Assembly: GCF_001949145.1 (NCBI RefSeq)
Contig: NW_019091366.1
Location: 375,496 to 439,495 of the forward strand
DNA from: Acanthaster planci
Taxonomy: Eukaryota > Echinodermata > Asteroidea > Valvatida > Acanthasteridae
Reading direction: 5' to 3'
Length of the DNA stretch: 64,000 bases
Shown: piece after piece, positions 12,170 through 30,200 of the stretch
How the letters are laid out: each line of letters opens with the position of its first letter
Position numbering within the stretch: position 1 is the stretch's first letter
The notes under the pieces: generated by a model
The model's input: only the letters and a program-made list of their open reading frames with translations
Told to the model about the DNA's origin: nothing
Databases searched by the model: none
Position numbers and translations under genes: made by a program

Positions 12170-14385
12170 TGGTTTTTGGTCTGTCTGTAGGTCCTGCAGC
12201 TGATAATTCTTAAAGTGCCATTCGGTCAATCAGAAAGATTGCTTACCATTTCTGAGGAAAAATGGATGGTTGAAAAAACTGACAAGGAATTTTGCCAAAG
12301 GGAAGATTTTTCATAAATTTTCTAAAAATGTGATGTACTTTTATTCTCTAGAGTTTCTCCTTCTGAACATTCCTTTTTTTCCCTGATGGACAACTCTCCC
12401 CATCTCACCACTCAACTTCGTTGATGAGATTTTGTTTTAAGTGATAAATATTCAACATTCGAACTCTTCCGAATCAGGCAGCGTTTTCGGTATCGTCTTT
12501 TTCCATATAAAAAATTTATAGCCGAATATGTGCCCCTTCCGATGCGCGAAATTGCGAGACATGCAAAAACACCCCGTTACTCCGCCGCGCGCGTCCCATA
12601 TTTCAGGCGCTCTGACGGCTTCAGGGCGTACCGCGCATAATGCAGCAACGCATGAAGCGGTAGACAGGTCATCTGCGGATCCTCTATCGTGTAGCTTTTA
12701 AACCGTAGAGATAACATTGTGCGTCCCCTTGACACACCGATAGAGCACGCTATTTCAGTGTCTGTAGATTTTGGTAAATAATAGTCACAAATTCAGGCAA
12801 ACGACACAAAACAAAGGCGGCAGAGACACATTGTTCATACATCTGACATGAACTTCTATTTTTCAGGTTTTCAATAATGTGATATGGTACAGCAGTTATA
12901 CTAATTGGCTCTGTGTACAAAGGTTGAAATAAATAAAAAAATCTTTAGGTGGCTATGAAATGTATGTACAGTTATTCTGTCTCTCTCCATTACAATCATA
13001 GACATTGCTTGTCCTGTCTTATCTGACGCAACTTGTGAAGCAAAACGTCCCACGCAAATTAGCTTCTTCGCGTTGTTTGCCTCTTCTGAAATACAGCGTT
13101 TAAGAAATTTTAATTTTTTAATTACAGTCATTATAAGCATTTTAAAATTATCGCAACCGATGGTGTTTGATTTGCAGTTTGATAAAAATAACCTGTTTGC
13201 AACCGAAAACTTTAGATATTCAACGTTCTTTTTTGAAATTTTATATCAAGTTGAAATATAGATGTGCGTGGGCTCCTGTTTTGTGTGAATCTATTAGGTG
13301 TACTTGGAATCAAATCAAGTTTTGATATTGCCGGTGGAACGATTTTCCTTTCCTCGGTAAGGTCTCAGTAAGTCAACAACAGCCGAATACTGCCAGCACA
13401 CGAAGAATTTCATAGTACTTTCCATGCATTTGGTCTAGCTCCCAATGACTCAGTGTTCCTCAGATCTGATTCAACTCTGCCGGTGTTTACACTTAACGTT
13501 TCCCTTGAAGACGGCAAAATGTCCGACGTATTGAAATATCGCTGCAGATGAACGGTTGTGAAAGATAAATCGACTGTATTTCATTGGCAGTATAAAATCA
13601 ACCCAGATTATCTGTATCATTTAGTCAGCAATATGCCATCTTCTGACACATCCCGATAACTTTTAAGGCCACAAAAAGAAATAATTGTTGAGCGTTGAGC
13701 GTCCTTTTTTTAAATCTTGGGGTGGGAGGGCTTTTTTTCAGTTCAACATACATCTTTGCTGGATTAGAAAATATATGAGCAGTTTCCTCAAATGAAATGA
13801 GTTTTCTTTATCTTGTTTACGAAAGGGTTCTACACAGGCAAGTCATTCGTGAAAAAAGGAGATGGAGGTTGTACAGCCAGACGAAAATAGGTTTTTTCAG
13901 ACAGGGTCTCAGCGCTGTAGCTCTGTAAAGTGGAATCAGTACCTGGGAATGACTGCCACTATATTGGTGAATCTCAACCTCGTTCCATGGGCTCCATCTT
14001 GCCGCGTCATGTAGTCGATGTTAGGTGAATCTGCACTGGTACATGTAGATGTTCGGGAGTAATCGGCGATTTCTGGAAGTATCATGTCCAAAGCGCGAAA
14101 TATCAAAATATCGCTAAATTTTAATTTTTTTTCAATAAATAAAATCTTTAAAAAAATGAGGGGAGGAATGTATTTCTTAGGGGCGGGGACGATCACCAAC
14201 TCTTTTTTATGCAGCCTAACAATAGGGAAAGGTACAAGCCGTCGGAACTTTTTAAGCGCCTGGCTGTTGACTGAGATAATTAAATTTGTATTTCAAATGA
14301 TCAGGTGTCCCATTTGTCCAGAAGATGAACAAAGTCTTTGTGTATCTGTCCTCACCAAGATGACTCTGTCCTTGACACAGTGGAT
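12170..14385. other. Spacer and 5'-proximal part of the right duplication unit
   Basis: No gene seen. 12690-13600 is homologous to 7560-8400 of the left unit, while 12170-12690 appears unique. Short open frames here are AT-rich and unsupported. Confidence 0.5.
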
Positions 14386-15129
14386 CTAAACTTCGAAGTA
14401 CAGGCAGAAAGATCCGTCGTTCTCAAACTTGCTGGGGTCGTCAAATCTGGTGGCATCGCTTAATTGACAGATTTTTCCCCCTTTCGTGGTATTTCGGATG
14501 TTGAAGGATCGGCAAAGAGGGTCGCCACAGCAGGCCGAGCCGCAGCGGCTGATGGTCGTGGTAGGGAACTCATGGACGACGTGACTACGAAGGCACACCG
14601 AGAGAGGCCGTCCGTCGGGACCGAGGGGTAGACAGAAGGAGCGGAGCTGGTTGGGGCGACGAACACATGCAGCACCATGAAACGCCTTACCTTCGCATGA
14701 TATGTCATTCCATTTCCCGAAATCGTTGTCTCGTGTACGCATAGCAGGGCATTCGACAGGAAAATAGCTGGGCTCTCCCTCTCGCCAGTTAGAGAAAATA
14801 CCCGCCTCCCGTCCTCCACATTCCCAATTTTCGGTCCCATTTTGACAGGCCAGCCACAACCAATGGATGCCAGTTTTGTCAGCCGTTTCCGCCAGGAAAT
14901 TATTTTCCTCCTGTGAGCGCGGAGCGGCCATCACACCACCCCAGGCCTGGCAAGCCGACCGGGCCTCGTTCCAGGCCATGGAAGGTATGAAGATGTAACA
15001 GGAACCGTTCCACCTCTCCCAACCCGAGAGGCAACACGCAGCACCACCGGGCGCGGAAGGGCAGGTCTCAGATGCCCACACCAATAGGTAAACGGCCAAG
15101 CTGATGCCCAAAACCTTGACAACATACAT
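14386..15129 (-). CDS. Secreted C-type lectin with PAN/apple domain (intact)
   Basis: A 247-residue single-exon gene. Residues 1-20 form a hydrophobic signal peptide (VLGISLAVYLLVWAS). Residues 33-155 are a C-type lectin domain with the long-form cysteines, GWERWNGSCYIFIP, the WLWLAC core and WND at 140-142. The sugar-specificity triplet reads EPS (119-121) where mannose binders have EPN, so calcium-dependent sugar binding is uncertain. Residues 166-246 are a PAN/apple-type domain (CGSACCGDPLCRSFN and a final FCLYFEV). The protein is predicted to be extracellular, perhaps in pathogen or particle recognition (inference from family). It is the intact partner of the pseudogene at 8804-9545 and is paralogous to 28079-28912. 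It lies 3' of the S8 protease on the same strand. Confidence 0.88.
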   Translation of the reverse strand: MYVVKVLGISLAVYLLVWASETCPSAPGGAACCLSGWERWNGSCYIFIPSMAWNEARSACQAWGGVMAAPRSQEENNFLAETADKTGIHWLWLACQNGTENWECGGREAGIFSNWREGEPSYFPVECPAMRTRDNDFGKWNDISCEGKAFHGAACVRRPNQLRSFCLPLGPDGRPLSVCLRSHVVHEFPTTTISRCGSACCGDPLCRSFNIRNTTKGGKICQLSDATRFDDPSKFENDGSFCLYFEV

Positions 15130-17788
15130 CTTGGCACCCGGGATAGCGTTGCGATTACACAGAAGTCTTGACTTGTAACACCAAAACTGTCAGCTGCCCG
15201 TGCTAAGTGTGGCTTTCGCGACGAATGGCAGTCAGCGTTCCTACTGCACGGCCTCCGTGATCTCCAGTGCGTATTGCGCCTCAACACAGACGGGTTCCAA
15301 ATTCTCAGAAGCAGTTTGTTAACGCATCTTTTTGTGATAGAATGAATTGTATTCTATAACATGACTTTATTCATCATGTTCCAACATGCACACAAATTCA
15401 TTACCTCTAGCAATCGACTGACTAGAGATCGCTCTCCCGTAACGCCAGACAATACAGACAATGTAAAATTGATCAGCAATTATACCTGCATTGGCAGTAC
15501 GTGTGCTTCTTGTCCCATGCGTCACGCAGTGTCCCTTTCGTAGAAAAAGGACCGCTGCTCATAGAATCGCCGCCATTTGCACTATCATGAACTTAAAAGG
15601 GGCCAGGCGATGATATCATCTGAGGCGTACTTTCGTGCAACTGTAAACACTTCTCCAAGGTATAAAACTACTTTGACATCCTTTTATGGTTAAGTACCGG
15701 TATTGCCAATATTCAAACAGCATTAATTGTCCATGCATGCTTTTTGGAAACGAGGGGCGTTGTGAGTCACTCAAGGAAGACACTTTTTAGTGCACAGGTT
15801 TTTCGATTGAAAAGGTAATCCAAAATTTGCACGTTAAAAACTTGTCTGTGTGAGGGTCGTTCGTTAGCGTATTGCCTTACACTTAAACCAAAAATGAATC
15901 TTCAAAAAAAGCAAAATTTGAACAGAAAAAGGGAAAACATTCCAGCTATTCTGCGTGTAAAACTATATCTTAATAACAGTTTGAGGTTGTCTCCCTGGAA
16001 TGAAGTCACAATTTGACTTCCAGCTAATGGAGAGTCACATTGTATAGCATAACAACCAACAAGGCACCCAAGTACCCCGTTTAAAATAGCAAAAAGTAAA
16101 TTGAGCGAATGTACAATATTAAGGGGTGTGGCGAAACTTGCCTGGCATAGATAGGCCTTCTTTGAAGTGAACCGCTCGTGCGCGACACCCTCAATCCTTC
16201 AAAATTAGTGTCGATTGTGCGACCGATCACTTCTTGTCTTCAGTATTTTATGACGTCCATTTATCTATACCAATTAAGCTGGAGGCGAAAATGTCAGGGC
16301 GGTACCGAGAAACTGAATGTTGTCTTGATGGTGTTGTCAGTGTACGACTCCCAAGGGAAGTGGATGGGCGCGCTATGACGCAGCATTATGCCTTTGTTCA
16401 AAAGGATATCATTGAGCCAGACCTTCAGGCAACTCATTATGACAACGTAGGATGATGGGCCACAACCTACAAAACGAGCCTTGTGCGTTGATGATGTTAT
16501 CGCGGCTAATAATTGTCCCCGTAGGCAGAATGCCTAAGCATCGCAGAAACACCAAGAAGTCCAATGCGAAATTTTAGAAAATTTAGAAAATCAGGAAGAA
16601 AACGTAGGTCCTAGTTATTATTTCACACCGACACCAAAAACGCCCCTCATATACGGAATGTAAGCACATGTACTTACAAGATGTGCGATTGAGACAGCGT
16701 GTGGTTGGTTTGGTTGGTTGGTTAGATGTCATTGCAAGAATTACAAAACTGTTACTGGAACTGGCAACTTCAATTTTGAAATAAGCCAGCAACTAGTCGA
16801 GATGGTGCTCGCTTCGATGCTTTTTAACACGATATAGTTGCCACACATTGTTACTGATCGATGATGCTCTATGTGTCTCCTTAATGCGTCGATATGGAAG
16901 CCGGGCTTTATTTTAAAGACGCACATAACACAACTTTAGAGCAACGACCTAGCGCACGCAACCAGGGCATCAGCATAATTCCATGGACGGCGACCAGCTC
17001 ACAATTTAGGACAATGCTTGCCAAAGTTAGTCGGTATCACAAGAAGACAAGACAATGAGAGCAAGACCATTAGGTACGTTTGATTTACAACATTTTATTC
17101 ATTTCATGTACCCTTCTATATGAAGTTATGGCCTCAAATGGGCCAAACTTGATCGACAAAATCTGTATACCTTCGGCTTTTAAAACTGACCAAAACTTAA
17201 ATCATCCACTGAAATATCCTGGGCTCAGTGATTACACGGCAAGTCATTTACTAATTGGTAAAACGAATTATTGGTAATAAAGTTATCATTGACTAAAAAG
17301 TAGGGTTCAAAAACCGTAAAGTTAACTTGGTAGTCGTCGACAGGTGGTCCTCGATTCTGTAGGACAAACAGAATAATTTATGGATTGTAAATCAAACTGA
17401 GCATTACGTAAATATTAAAATCATCGGGAATTTCATGATGCCCAAATGGATAATCGTCATGCATTTATTGCAGTGGGTCACGTTTACAGGAAACTTCGGT
17501 CTTGTACTTATAAGCTATCATAAAACATAATCTGATGAATGCAAGTATTTGAGGCGTTCAGAATGTGCTAAGTAGGAATGAATAGTTACACAGTGTTGAA
17601 ATGAGCTTATAAATAGAAACACCCCGTTTTGATCTTGTAGATCCTGTGTCCGTTCTCATTATGAATTTCAAGCATTAGCGCTTTCTCTCGTTAAAATAAT
17701 GCAGATGCATCCCAATAGATAAGAAAATTACAGTGACAACCACTGCCTTACTTACTCTGTTGAAGCGGGTCCGACGGAAGGGCTCCCT
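15130..17788. other. Intergenic between lectin and S8 protease
   Basis: About 15130-15320 is the presumed promoter/5' UTR of the lectin and is conserved with the pseudogene's upstream region. The remainder is non-coding. 17600-17710 (3' flank of the protease) is matched at 11720-11830. No further gene was seen. Confidence 0.5.
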
Positions 17789-22083
<4,295 letters not shown>

Positions 22084-22263
22084 CTGTATGCGGGGAAAAG
22101 AAGGAAATTTCGGGTTATGAAGTTTCAAAATTCAATAAATAAGCCCATGGGCGGACCGACTTTTCATCAAGTAAACTATACAGAGGGCCTCCTCTCGTGC
22201 AGCACAGACATTTCGGAAGCAAACCAGATACTCTTCAGAAGTAAAGTACCGATTCATACTCAC

Positions 22264-22337
22264 GTTTTTCTCAGTCCGTGTCTCGAGGAAGTCCACAAAC
22301 AGGAATGACTTCAGCTAAATGATTCGCCGCATTTATA
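22264..22337 (-). promoter_or_regulatory. TATA box and non-coding first exon of protease gene A
   Basis: On the minus strand TATAAA lies at 22337-22332. Transcription would start near 22305. A non-coding exon would then end at 22264, at a strong donor (AAAAAC/gtgagt), and join an acceptor at 22084 (ccgcatacag) five bases upstream of the ATG. The TATA-donor-acceptor layout is seen directly; the start site is inferred from spacing. Confidence 0.6.
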
Positions 22338-22339
22338 GC

Positions 22340-24251
22340 ATTTCAGTGAGTAGTCTGTATCGATTAATATCGTTACGTCATCATTATCAGGAGCAAATAC
22401 ATTTGCAAACTTTTCTTTTCCTTTATCGCATTATTGTAAAACTTGTGCTTTTATATACGAAGGCATTATCTTTAACCGGATTCAAAATCGAACTGATATT
22501 AAAGATTAACAAGTGATATTAATTAAAAAGTACCGATTAATCGAGTTGCGCCCATTGTTAAGAAACCCCATAAGCGTAATTCTCTTTGGATAAACCGCGT
22601 GGGAGTTAGCAGTCTTCTGGAATTTTCTGTCATTAATTCCAAAAGGTTCTTACTTTTTCGAACTGCAAAATCCCTCCAAGGAAATACATGCTGAGGGTGT
22701 CAACGTCCGGTGAAATGTATTATCGCAGGAGGGCGCTCACCGCAGAAACGTAGACACATCGTTTCTTCAACCTCATTCCCATTTTCCCCTTTGAAAATTT
22801 TCCGTATAAGCTGCCGAAGCGCCCCAATATGAGACTATACTGAAAGAGAAAAAAAGAGTGTTTAGGCTTACTGATTTTATTACCACATCCAACCGCCTGC
22901 TTTGCTTCACTAATAGCCAGGTCATAAGGGAGATGGGTTAAGACTGGGACCGCTTATTTCGCTACTTTTTATTTTTAATTATCACTGTAACGTCATTAGC
23001 CATTTTCTGTTGGCGTGTTTACAATTTTACTCCATAAAGCCCTTCCCCAGGTTCATCCCAGCTCTGCATCCGCCACCCAATGAGAAAACGGAAAGAAAGC
23101 GGAAAAAAACATGGTGCTTCAGTAAGAGTTTGTCGTAAAAAAAATTGTATTTCAATGTTAGTTACGTCGCATTTTCAAAGTCTTTAATTAATTAGGCTTG
23201 CAGCCACTAATATTTGATTGGAGAGAAATCACTTTCCCGGTATATTTTTGAACACGGATGACGACAACAAATACAATCTAAAACGGGCACACTTCTTCTC
23301 CCTCGTGTCATGGGGCAGTATGCCGTCCTAGTGTTCAACGTTGACGGTACTTGGTGCATGCAATTCAGGCGCAATGTAAAGGTCTCCGTTTAAATTGCAC
23401 GCTATTGATTTAAAATAGCTCCCTCGACGCATGTCCACTTAGATGAGATCCTACATTGCCATTGCGAAAATCATTGAACAGGAAATAATGTAATGCTCAC
23501 CAGATGACGCATTAACAATTCATAAAAAGGAACTTCTTACAAAGGCTTCCTTTAGCGGTTGCAAGAGAATTAAATAGGTGATTAACTAAGCTTGATGTTT
23601 ATCATAATTGCTTTGTCTGTATTGATTTAAGAGTTTATGGCTTCTGGGATCTTTGTTGTAATTAGAAGTGGGAGCAACTTATCGCCAAGGCCACTATACG
23701 CTTCGTTGGGAAATTCTTGAAATATGAACAAGAACTATACTGTTTGGTTTATATTGCTAATTCGAAATCTAGCCGTGAAGAGGGGAGTCAGTCGGAAGAA
23801 GCGGTTTTTATTTCAAGTGGGCAACACAAAATCCACAATTAAATCATACAGGTGAAACAGCAGGGTGATTGAAACTGAATGAAAATATTTATTGTCCTTC
23901 ATTTGGTTGAGAGCATTTGCAGCTGCGTCTCTTGATCTGGTTAAATTGAAAACAAAAATCTCAATAAAAGGAGCTGGTACTTTACAGACAGAAAATAGAC
24001 GGATGACAAAATTATATGTGAGCAATCACGTGGTGTTTGCGGAACTAATATCTTAATATTACAGCATGTATTACGCATGCGTGTTTGGTTCAAGGGGTAT
24101 TCGTTGTTCTCTTAGCAGTAATGAACCCATAACCACAAAGATTATAAATTTGATCGCTTGATCATCAACTCATTTTGATTAAAATTAAGCCAAAATATTG
24201 TGCATCACTCCAAGTTAAATCAGACGTTAGGAAAGTTGAATTGCAGTAAGT
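22340..24251. other. Intergenic between the two proteases
   Basis: AT-rich non-coding sequence with no exon, RNA gene or element ends that I could recognise. It lies between the TATA box of gene A and the stop codon of gene B, which are transcribed in the same direction. Confidence 0.5.
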
Positions 24252-27200
24252 CTAAGGTGTGAAGAGGAGAAGGTTGGGCGAGTCGCGCGCGTCGGTGATC
24301 TTGTCACGGGTGGCGCTGTTGAGCAGCCTGTTGGTGACGTCAGCGGGGGTCAGAGAGGGGTCATTGCTCAGAAGCAGCGCTGCAGCACCTGAAGAAGAAC
24401 CAAAAGTTTAAAGAAATAAGAGAGAGCCTCAGAGATAGGATGACTCCTTTTTCAATTTGAATTGAAGCAATTAAAGACAATAACTGAGGACTCATAAAGG
24501 TACGAGGTATATGCTTATGGTGATCTCACGACTTTTATGGTGATGTCTCCATCTAAAAATATATATAGACTGTTAAAAGTATACAATAGTTCTGACACTC
24601 AACTGCAAAGTTTCCACCTTAATGAATAATCCTTCCACCGCATTGTAAAACAAATAAACGACTTCGGGTCTATTTTCTTCCTTATCTTCTTTCTATTTTC
24701 TTCCAAAACTTCAGAAGAGAATGCTTTTGGTCTTTTCACGCCATAACTGCCCTTTCTGCTCTAGTTTTCCTGAAATCCCTTATGATGTTTTAACCTGTCA
24801 TTAAGGAATTCTGGAAGCAACAAAATGGGTCGGAGCGGTTTAGGAATTAGGAAGCCTGTAGCTAAATGTTCAATTATGACACCCGTCACCCAGCCTTGCC
24901 TGCTACATGCGGTGTGGCCATTGATGTGCCACTGATGGTATTGTACTGATCATCCTGCTCGTGCCAGGCGGAGGTAATGTAGCGGCCGGGGGCGAAGATG
25001 TCTACACAGCCGCCGAAGTTGGAGAAATAAGCCCGGGAGTCGTCGCTTTCGGAAGCACCAACAGTAATAGCCTGAAGTGGGGGGAAATGTGACACCGACT
25101 TCCATCAGTGGTGGGTGATGGAATAGCGCTCGTAATCGGGCGCCCGACTGAAATCATACTGCAGAACGGTACATGCAGTTTCAAAACAAGCACCCGTTTC
25201 ACTGAGCCTCGTGGCTTCCATTTGTTTGCTTTTTTTTTCATGGAGATGGAAGATGTAAATATTAAAGAGCCTTCCAACCTTTTAGAGGCAGAATTCCAAA
25301 AAACAGTTTGACATGTACACGTATTTAACAAAATGCATCAGCAGTTTGTTTCATTAATTTTAACATGCTGATCAATTTGAAAGTTCACCCCAAAACGTCA
25401 CGTGAATTTCATTGTCAAAATTATTGATATTATGCCACACTGAACTGCTTCTTTGGTATGGACCCTAAACACGAAAGAAACACAACTGTTGTGACAGCAA
25501 AATGTTCGCTTTCAGATTTCATTATGTCGACGTTAGTTCAAACTAACCTCTGGAGCCCTTGCCGGCGATTTTTGGCAGGCTTCGTAGCCGTTGTTTCCAG
25601 CCGCAACAACCACCGTCACACCAGCGGCATACAAGTTAGCCACGCTCTCGTCCACTGAGCGGGCGCCACCGCCTCCAAGCGACATGGAGGCCACGGCTGG
25701 ACGATACATACTTAGCTACCCAATCCATCCCTGGAAAAAAAGAAAATCGACCATATATATGTTTTTAGTCAAAGCCAGCGATGAACTGCAGGTGAAATAT
25801 TAATTGCTACATAAGCTCTCCTTTTGAATCGGTGCGGGGATTGGTAAAATAAACAAATGTGAGACGTGACTGACATTTTCTCTTACCATTAATGACGGAC
25901 GACCACGAGCCAGAGCCTTGACAGCCAAGCACCCGCACGCCGTACACCATGGCTTTCTTGGCGACACCGTAGCGAAGCCCAGCCGCTGTACCGGCGCAGT
26001 GCGTCCCGTGGCCCTGACAGTCGGTCCCGTTGCCCTGATATAAAGCAGAAAACCATGGAGGAGATATTAATTAAAGACAAGAAGAAAAAAAATCGAAATC
26101 GGATTTAAGTTTACAAGGCTACCCAGTAAAAATGTTGCTTAGCAAAATGTTCTTCCCGAGCCAAGAAACGGAACCGATCAGTGGAAGACATAAACTGGTA
26201 ACGAGTAGTCGCTGAGCAGAAATATTCTGTGTCAAATCTGTACGCTTATCGTTCTTTGAAACGCCCCAGTCCCAATCCGCATCCTATTTCTGACCACGGG
26301 ACCCAAAGTTGTATCATTAAGCAGCGTATTTGCCTTCCAAGGGAGCTAATTTTCAAAGATCTATTCCGCTTTTGTCTAACATTTATGGAGTCCGTCCGTA
26401 ACAAGGGACGCTTTGAGACCGAAAACCAGCAAGCTCGATCAAAGACCACTGCTTAACCGTGATGAATTTTCGGTACATTTACGCCCTGCGCCTGAGCACT
26501 AATTCTTTACGACGTGAACGTCTCTGGTCGGCCCCAAACGTGGCTACGTTCGATCAGCTACTATTTGCCGACTGATAATAGTTAGCTGGTGGAATTTGGC
26601 TCGGTGAATACGGGAGCTCAGGTTCATGTGTATGCAGGGTCAAGATGGCATTCAGTGAGCCCCCTACCAATGCAGCCCTTTCTCGTGCAGCTCATAACCT
26701 AAAGTCACCTAAATGTATATGTGGACACTGTAAAAGCACCGGGCAAAAAAACAAAACATTGGACGGAGCTAAATTATCGAAATGTTGGTTACTTTTGGTC
26801 TCAGTCTTGGTCACTAAAGTTTCCGAAGGATTTACTCAACAGTTGGACACCTTGTGGCCAGAGGTTGGGAAGTTGATATTATTTACACCAATTATACCCA
26901 ACTGTTTTACAATGCACGCGAGTTTTCAACACGCCTCGAATCAATGCACGAGAGTTGCAGGAGTATTCAATTAAACAGTATATGAGGGAAATTGGCAAAC
27001 GTATTCAGATAAGGGACGGAAAAAATCATTTACATCGAAAGGAATCCTAGGCCTTGCCCGATTCTGAATCAACAGCACACACTCTTGTGGGATTTGACTG
27101 CGCCAGCTATAGCTGGTGGCTTCCATTTTTGCATAAAATTTCCATTTGTGGGGGGAGGAATTACCACAGCGCCCTCAATGGCGTCGTACACAAACTTGGC

Positions 27201-30200
27201 TCTATCCTCAAACTCTTCGTGGGTGGTCCTGATGCCTGTATCGATGACATAGATGCTGACGCCCCTTCCATCGCCTGGAGATAGAAACACAACTAGTATT
27301 ATGTGGATTTCAAGCATGGTGAGATTGTTTATGACTGTAAACAGTAATATTACCGGTCTTGGTTTTTGCCTGAACACCAATTATCGCTATTGTACGGGCT
27401 CAGAGAGCCATGAGGACTCAAAATTGGCTAGTTATTGCGAGTTTACCTTGGGAGGGAGTGAATTTGTCGTCCAGAGGCAGCGCCCTCTGATCAATGCGAT
27501 CTAGTCCCCACGTCTCTGTGGTGTACACCATTCCATTCTCTTCAACGTACTTGACAGCAGGGTGAGCTCGCACCTGTTGTTAAAACAGAATACATTACAC
27601 AGAATGCATACATGAAAATTTCAATGGCAAAACCCTGGCGCTTTTATTCGAGGGTTATTGTTTTAAGCCGATATGAATTTATAATCTTGCAGACATTTTA
27701 ACAATCATGTGTCCCAAAAGGTTGAATAGACCTTGGAGTGCTTTTGCAGCGTTCCTTGACTCATCAAAAATGGACGAGGCTTTTTTCCCCAAGCTGTGTC
27801 TGAATAGCTGAAGGTAACACGCTAGAAGTGGCTACAGCTGGCAGCTCATGGCTTGTGTAGTTGCACGTGTTTAATAATAATTCAGCCTCAGCCGCAACTT
27901 CCAGACTCAGTCAAACGAAACCGTCGAAAATGAGGTAGGCTTATTCGGCGAGTGCGTGTGTGTGTCAATCGTCGCTGTAATCTCACGTAGTTTGACGCTA
28001 TCTGGTGTCGACGCAGTTTCTCGGTGGTGCAGAATTTCTCTCGTGAAGGTGGAATAAAGTCTTAGACCCAAGACAAACATGATTCTCGCTCACGTCGTTT
28101 CGACGATATTTTGGCGTGTCGTTGTATTTGTTTGGCTAACCTACGCATACCCTTCGGCCGGTTGCCCCAGTGACTGGGTACCTTGGTTAAGCTCTTGCTA
28201 TCTGGGCCTGGGCGGATCTCTGACTGGTAAATGGTCCGCGGCCGTGCAGGTTTGCACCGATGCGGGCGGCTACATGGTCGTGCCGAGCTCGGAGGGCGAA
28301 AACAACTTCTTGAATTCGTCTTTCCACGACAGGACAGGCAAGGATTTCATTGGTTTTTGGATCAACTGCACTGACGCCAAACAAGAGGACGTGTGGGTGT
28401 GCTCTGAGGGAGGTGTTACCGCTGTGTCCTATCGCAACTGGGAACCGGATCAGCCAGATGATGGATGCTGGCCAGAAACCCAAGACTCGGCCTTCTTCAT
28501 CACCAGCAACTACAAGAAATCTCAGATCATCGGCTACTGGGGTGACCGGAGTGGCCAACACGATGACATGTTCATCGTCTGCGAACGCCCCCGAGAAGAT
28601 GGATGCGGTCGGCGTCCGACCAGCGTCAGCCCGTCTTTCTGCATCCCACTGGACGGTGACACGGGCCGGCTGATGCTCGATCGCTGCTTGGTCGGCCACA
28701 CCTTGGAAGAGCATCCCTCGAGCGGGGCATTGACCTGTGCCCGCAGATGTTCAGCGCATCCTGTCTGTCGGTCATTCAACGTGAGAAAGACCGGTCAGCG
28801 GGCGTCGGTAGTCGAGGAGTGCCAGCTCAACAGCGCAAGGCGTGACGAGGTCTCCCCGAAGTATCTCACCGAAACTGTGGGATGCATTAACTTCGACATG
28901 TCCTGCCAGTAAGTTGGCAATCCCCGAAGATTCTGAACTATCAACCATCTGGATTTATGTACCACAGGGTCCCCTTTCGGTTGATGTAGCTGGCACCAGT
29001 GTTGAAAAAGTATAGGCTTTCGATTTCAGTGTCAAGGATGGATGTTGGTTTCACAAAATGTTTCTTATGCTATCACAAAATTTATTCCAATATTGTCAAA
29101 GACATGTATTACTATTTCAAAAAGTATATGAGGGCAATGCTGCAAATCTCATTTTTTGTTGCTCAGTGCCTTCGACAGTAACAAACTCATTTCAACATTA
29201 TGGCACCTTTTCTTGTGGAAGATTCAAACCCTCGTCCACTCCTTTTTAAGAGGGTCTGCCAAAAATGTATCTGTCCTGCTCCAAATTTGATTTACGTAAA
29301 AGTTGTTAAATGTCACCGTGGATTTAAATTTGGATCCACTTTAACAAAACTGGTCAAGGCTCTATTTCGGCGTTTTAAAAACACCGATTATTCATGTCCC
29401 ACAGTTGGACCTTAAGGTTCTTACAAAACTTAGGGCTCGACTCGGCATAAAGACATGAAGGCCCTTCAGCACGGCTGAAAACAGACGGTTGACCCGGAAG
29501 GGGACATTCTCCGTTTGTGCCAGAGACGTCATCTGGCGGGAGACAGCGGACACATCCACGTCATCCTGAAAGAACACGAAAAAACAAACAGGCTTTCTGT
29601 AACTCATTCCGCGCCGTGCCAGCACCGGGAATATCTGCTTTTTGCTTGGGGTTTGCTGAGGATTGCATGCTTGCATGAAGATACATGGAACTCGGCTTGA
29701 ACTTGCAGACACACGTTTTTCACTTAGCTATGGACCACCCTTAAGGAGTGATTAATCAGTTTTCTAATAGGTAGGTTTTAAATTTTAAGATATACGTTTA
29801 TGTATGTGTACGACTTGTCTGGCCATGGAAATTTGAAAAGCGGGGGGGGGGGGGCTACACCATGTACACTGTATAGAGGGCGATGTTCATGATAAAGATG
29901 TACATCTGTTATGTGTATTAAATTCATGCAGAATCTCACATCAGAATGGTATGTGTATGGCTTTTAAAGATTGTTTTCTCTTTTTAGTGATATTGCAAAC
30001 AATTTAGTCGTTTGGAAATCCTAAAAATTCTTTACAATCCACTTTAAATTTTTTGCTCGTCACAAAAAGGGGAGGGGATAATTTAAAACCCCATCCCCCA
30101 CCCCACCCCAAAAAGGGGGGGTATACCCCCGTTCCCCCTAGATTTATGCCAATGAATACGTTCTTTTGATACGGGTCATAGTCCATAAGCGATATCGATC

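Larger units (their letters stand above)
7500..12170. repeat. Left unit of a tandem segmental duplication
   Basis: This block is a diverged copy of 12690-17980, in the same order and orientation. Matching landmarks are 7607-7660 with 12787-12840, 7840-7885 with 12988-13030, the lectin genes (8804-9545 with 14386-15129), the lectin upstream regions (9546-9740 with 15130-15320), 11720-11830 with 17600-17710, and the protease last exon (11890-12150 with 17770-17950). The offset grows from about 5.2 to 5.9 kb because of indels. Divergence is high, so the event is old. The left unit has lost a working lectin and keeps only the protease terminal exon. Confidence 0.8.

Noticed and set aside
28187-28714. 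175-codon minus-strand frame
   Set aside because: Shadow of the GC-rich lectin gene on the plus strand, which has a signal peptide and domain motifs.
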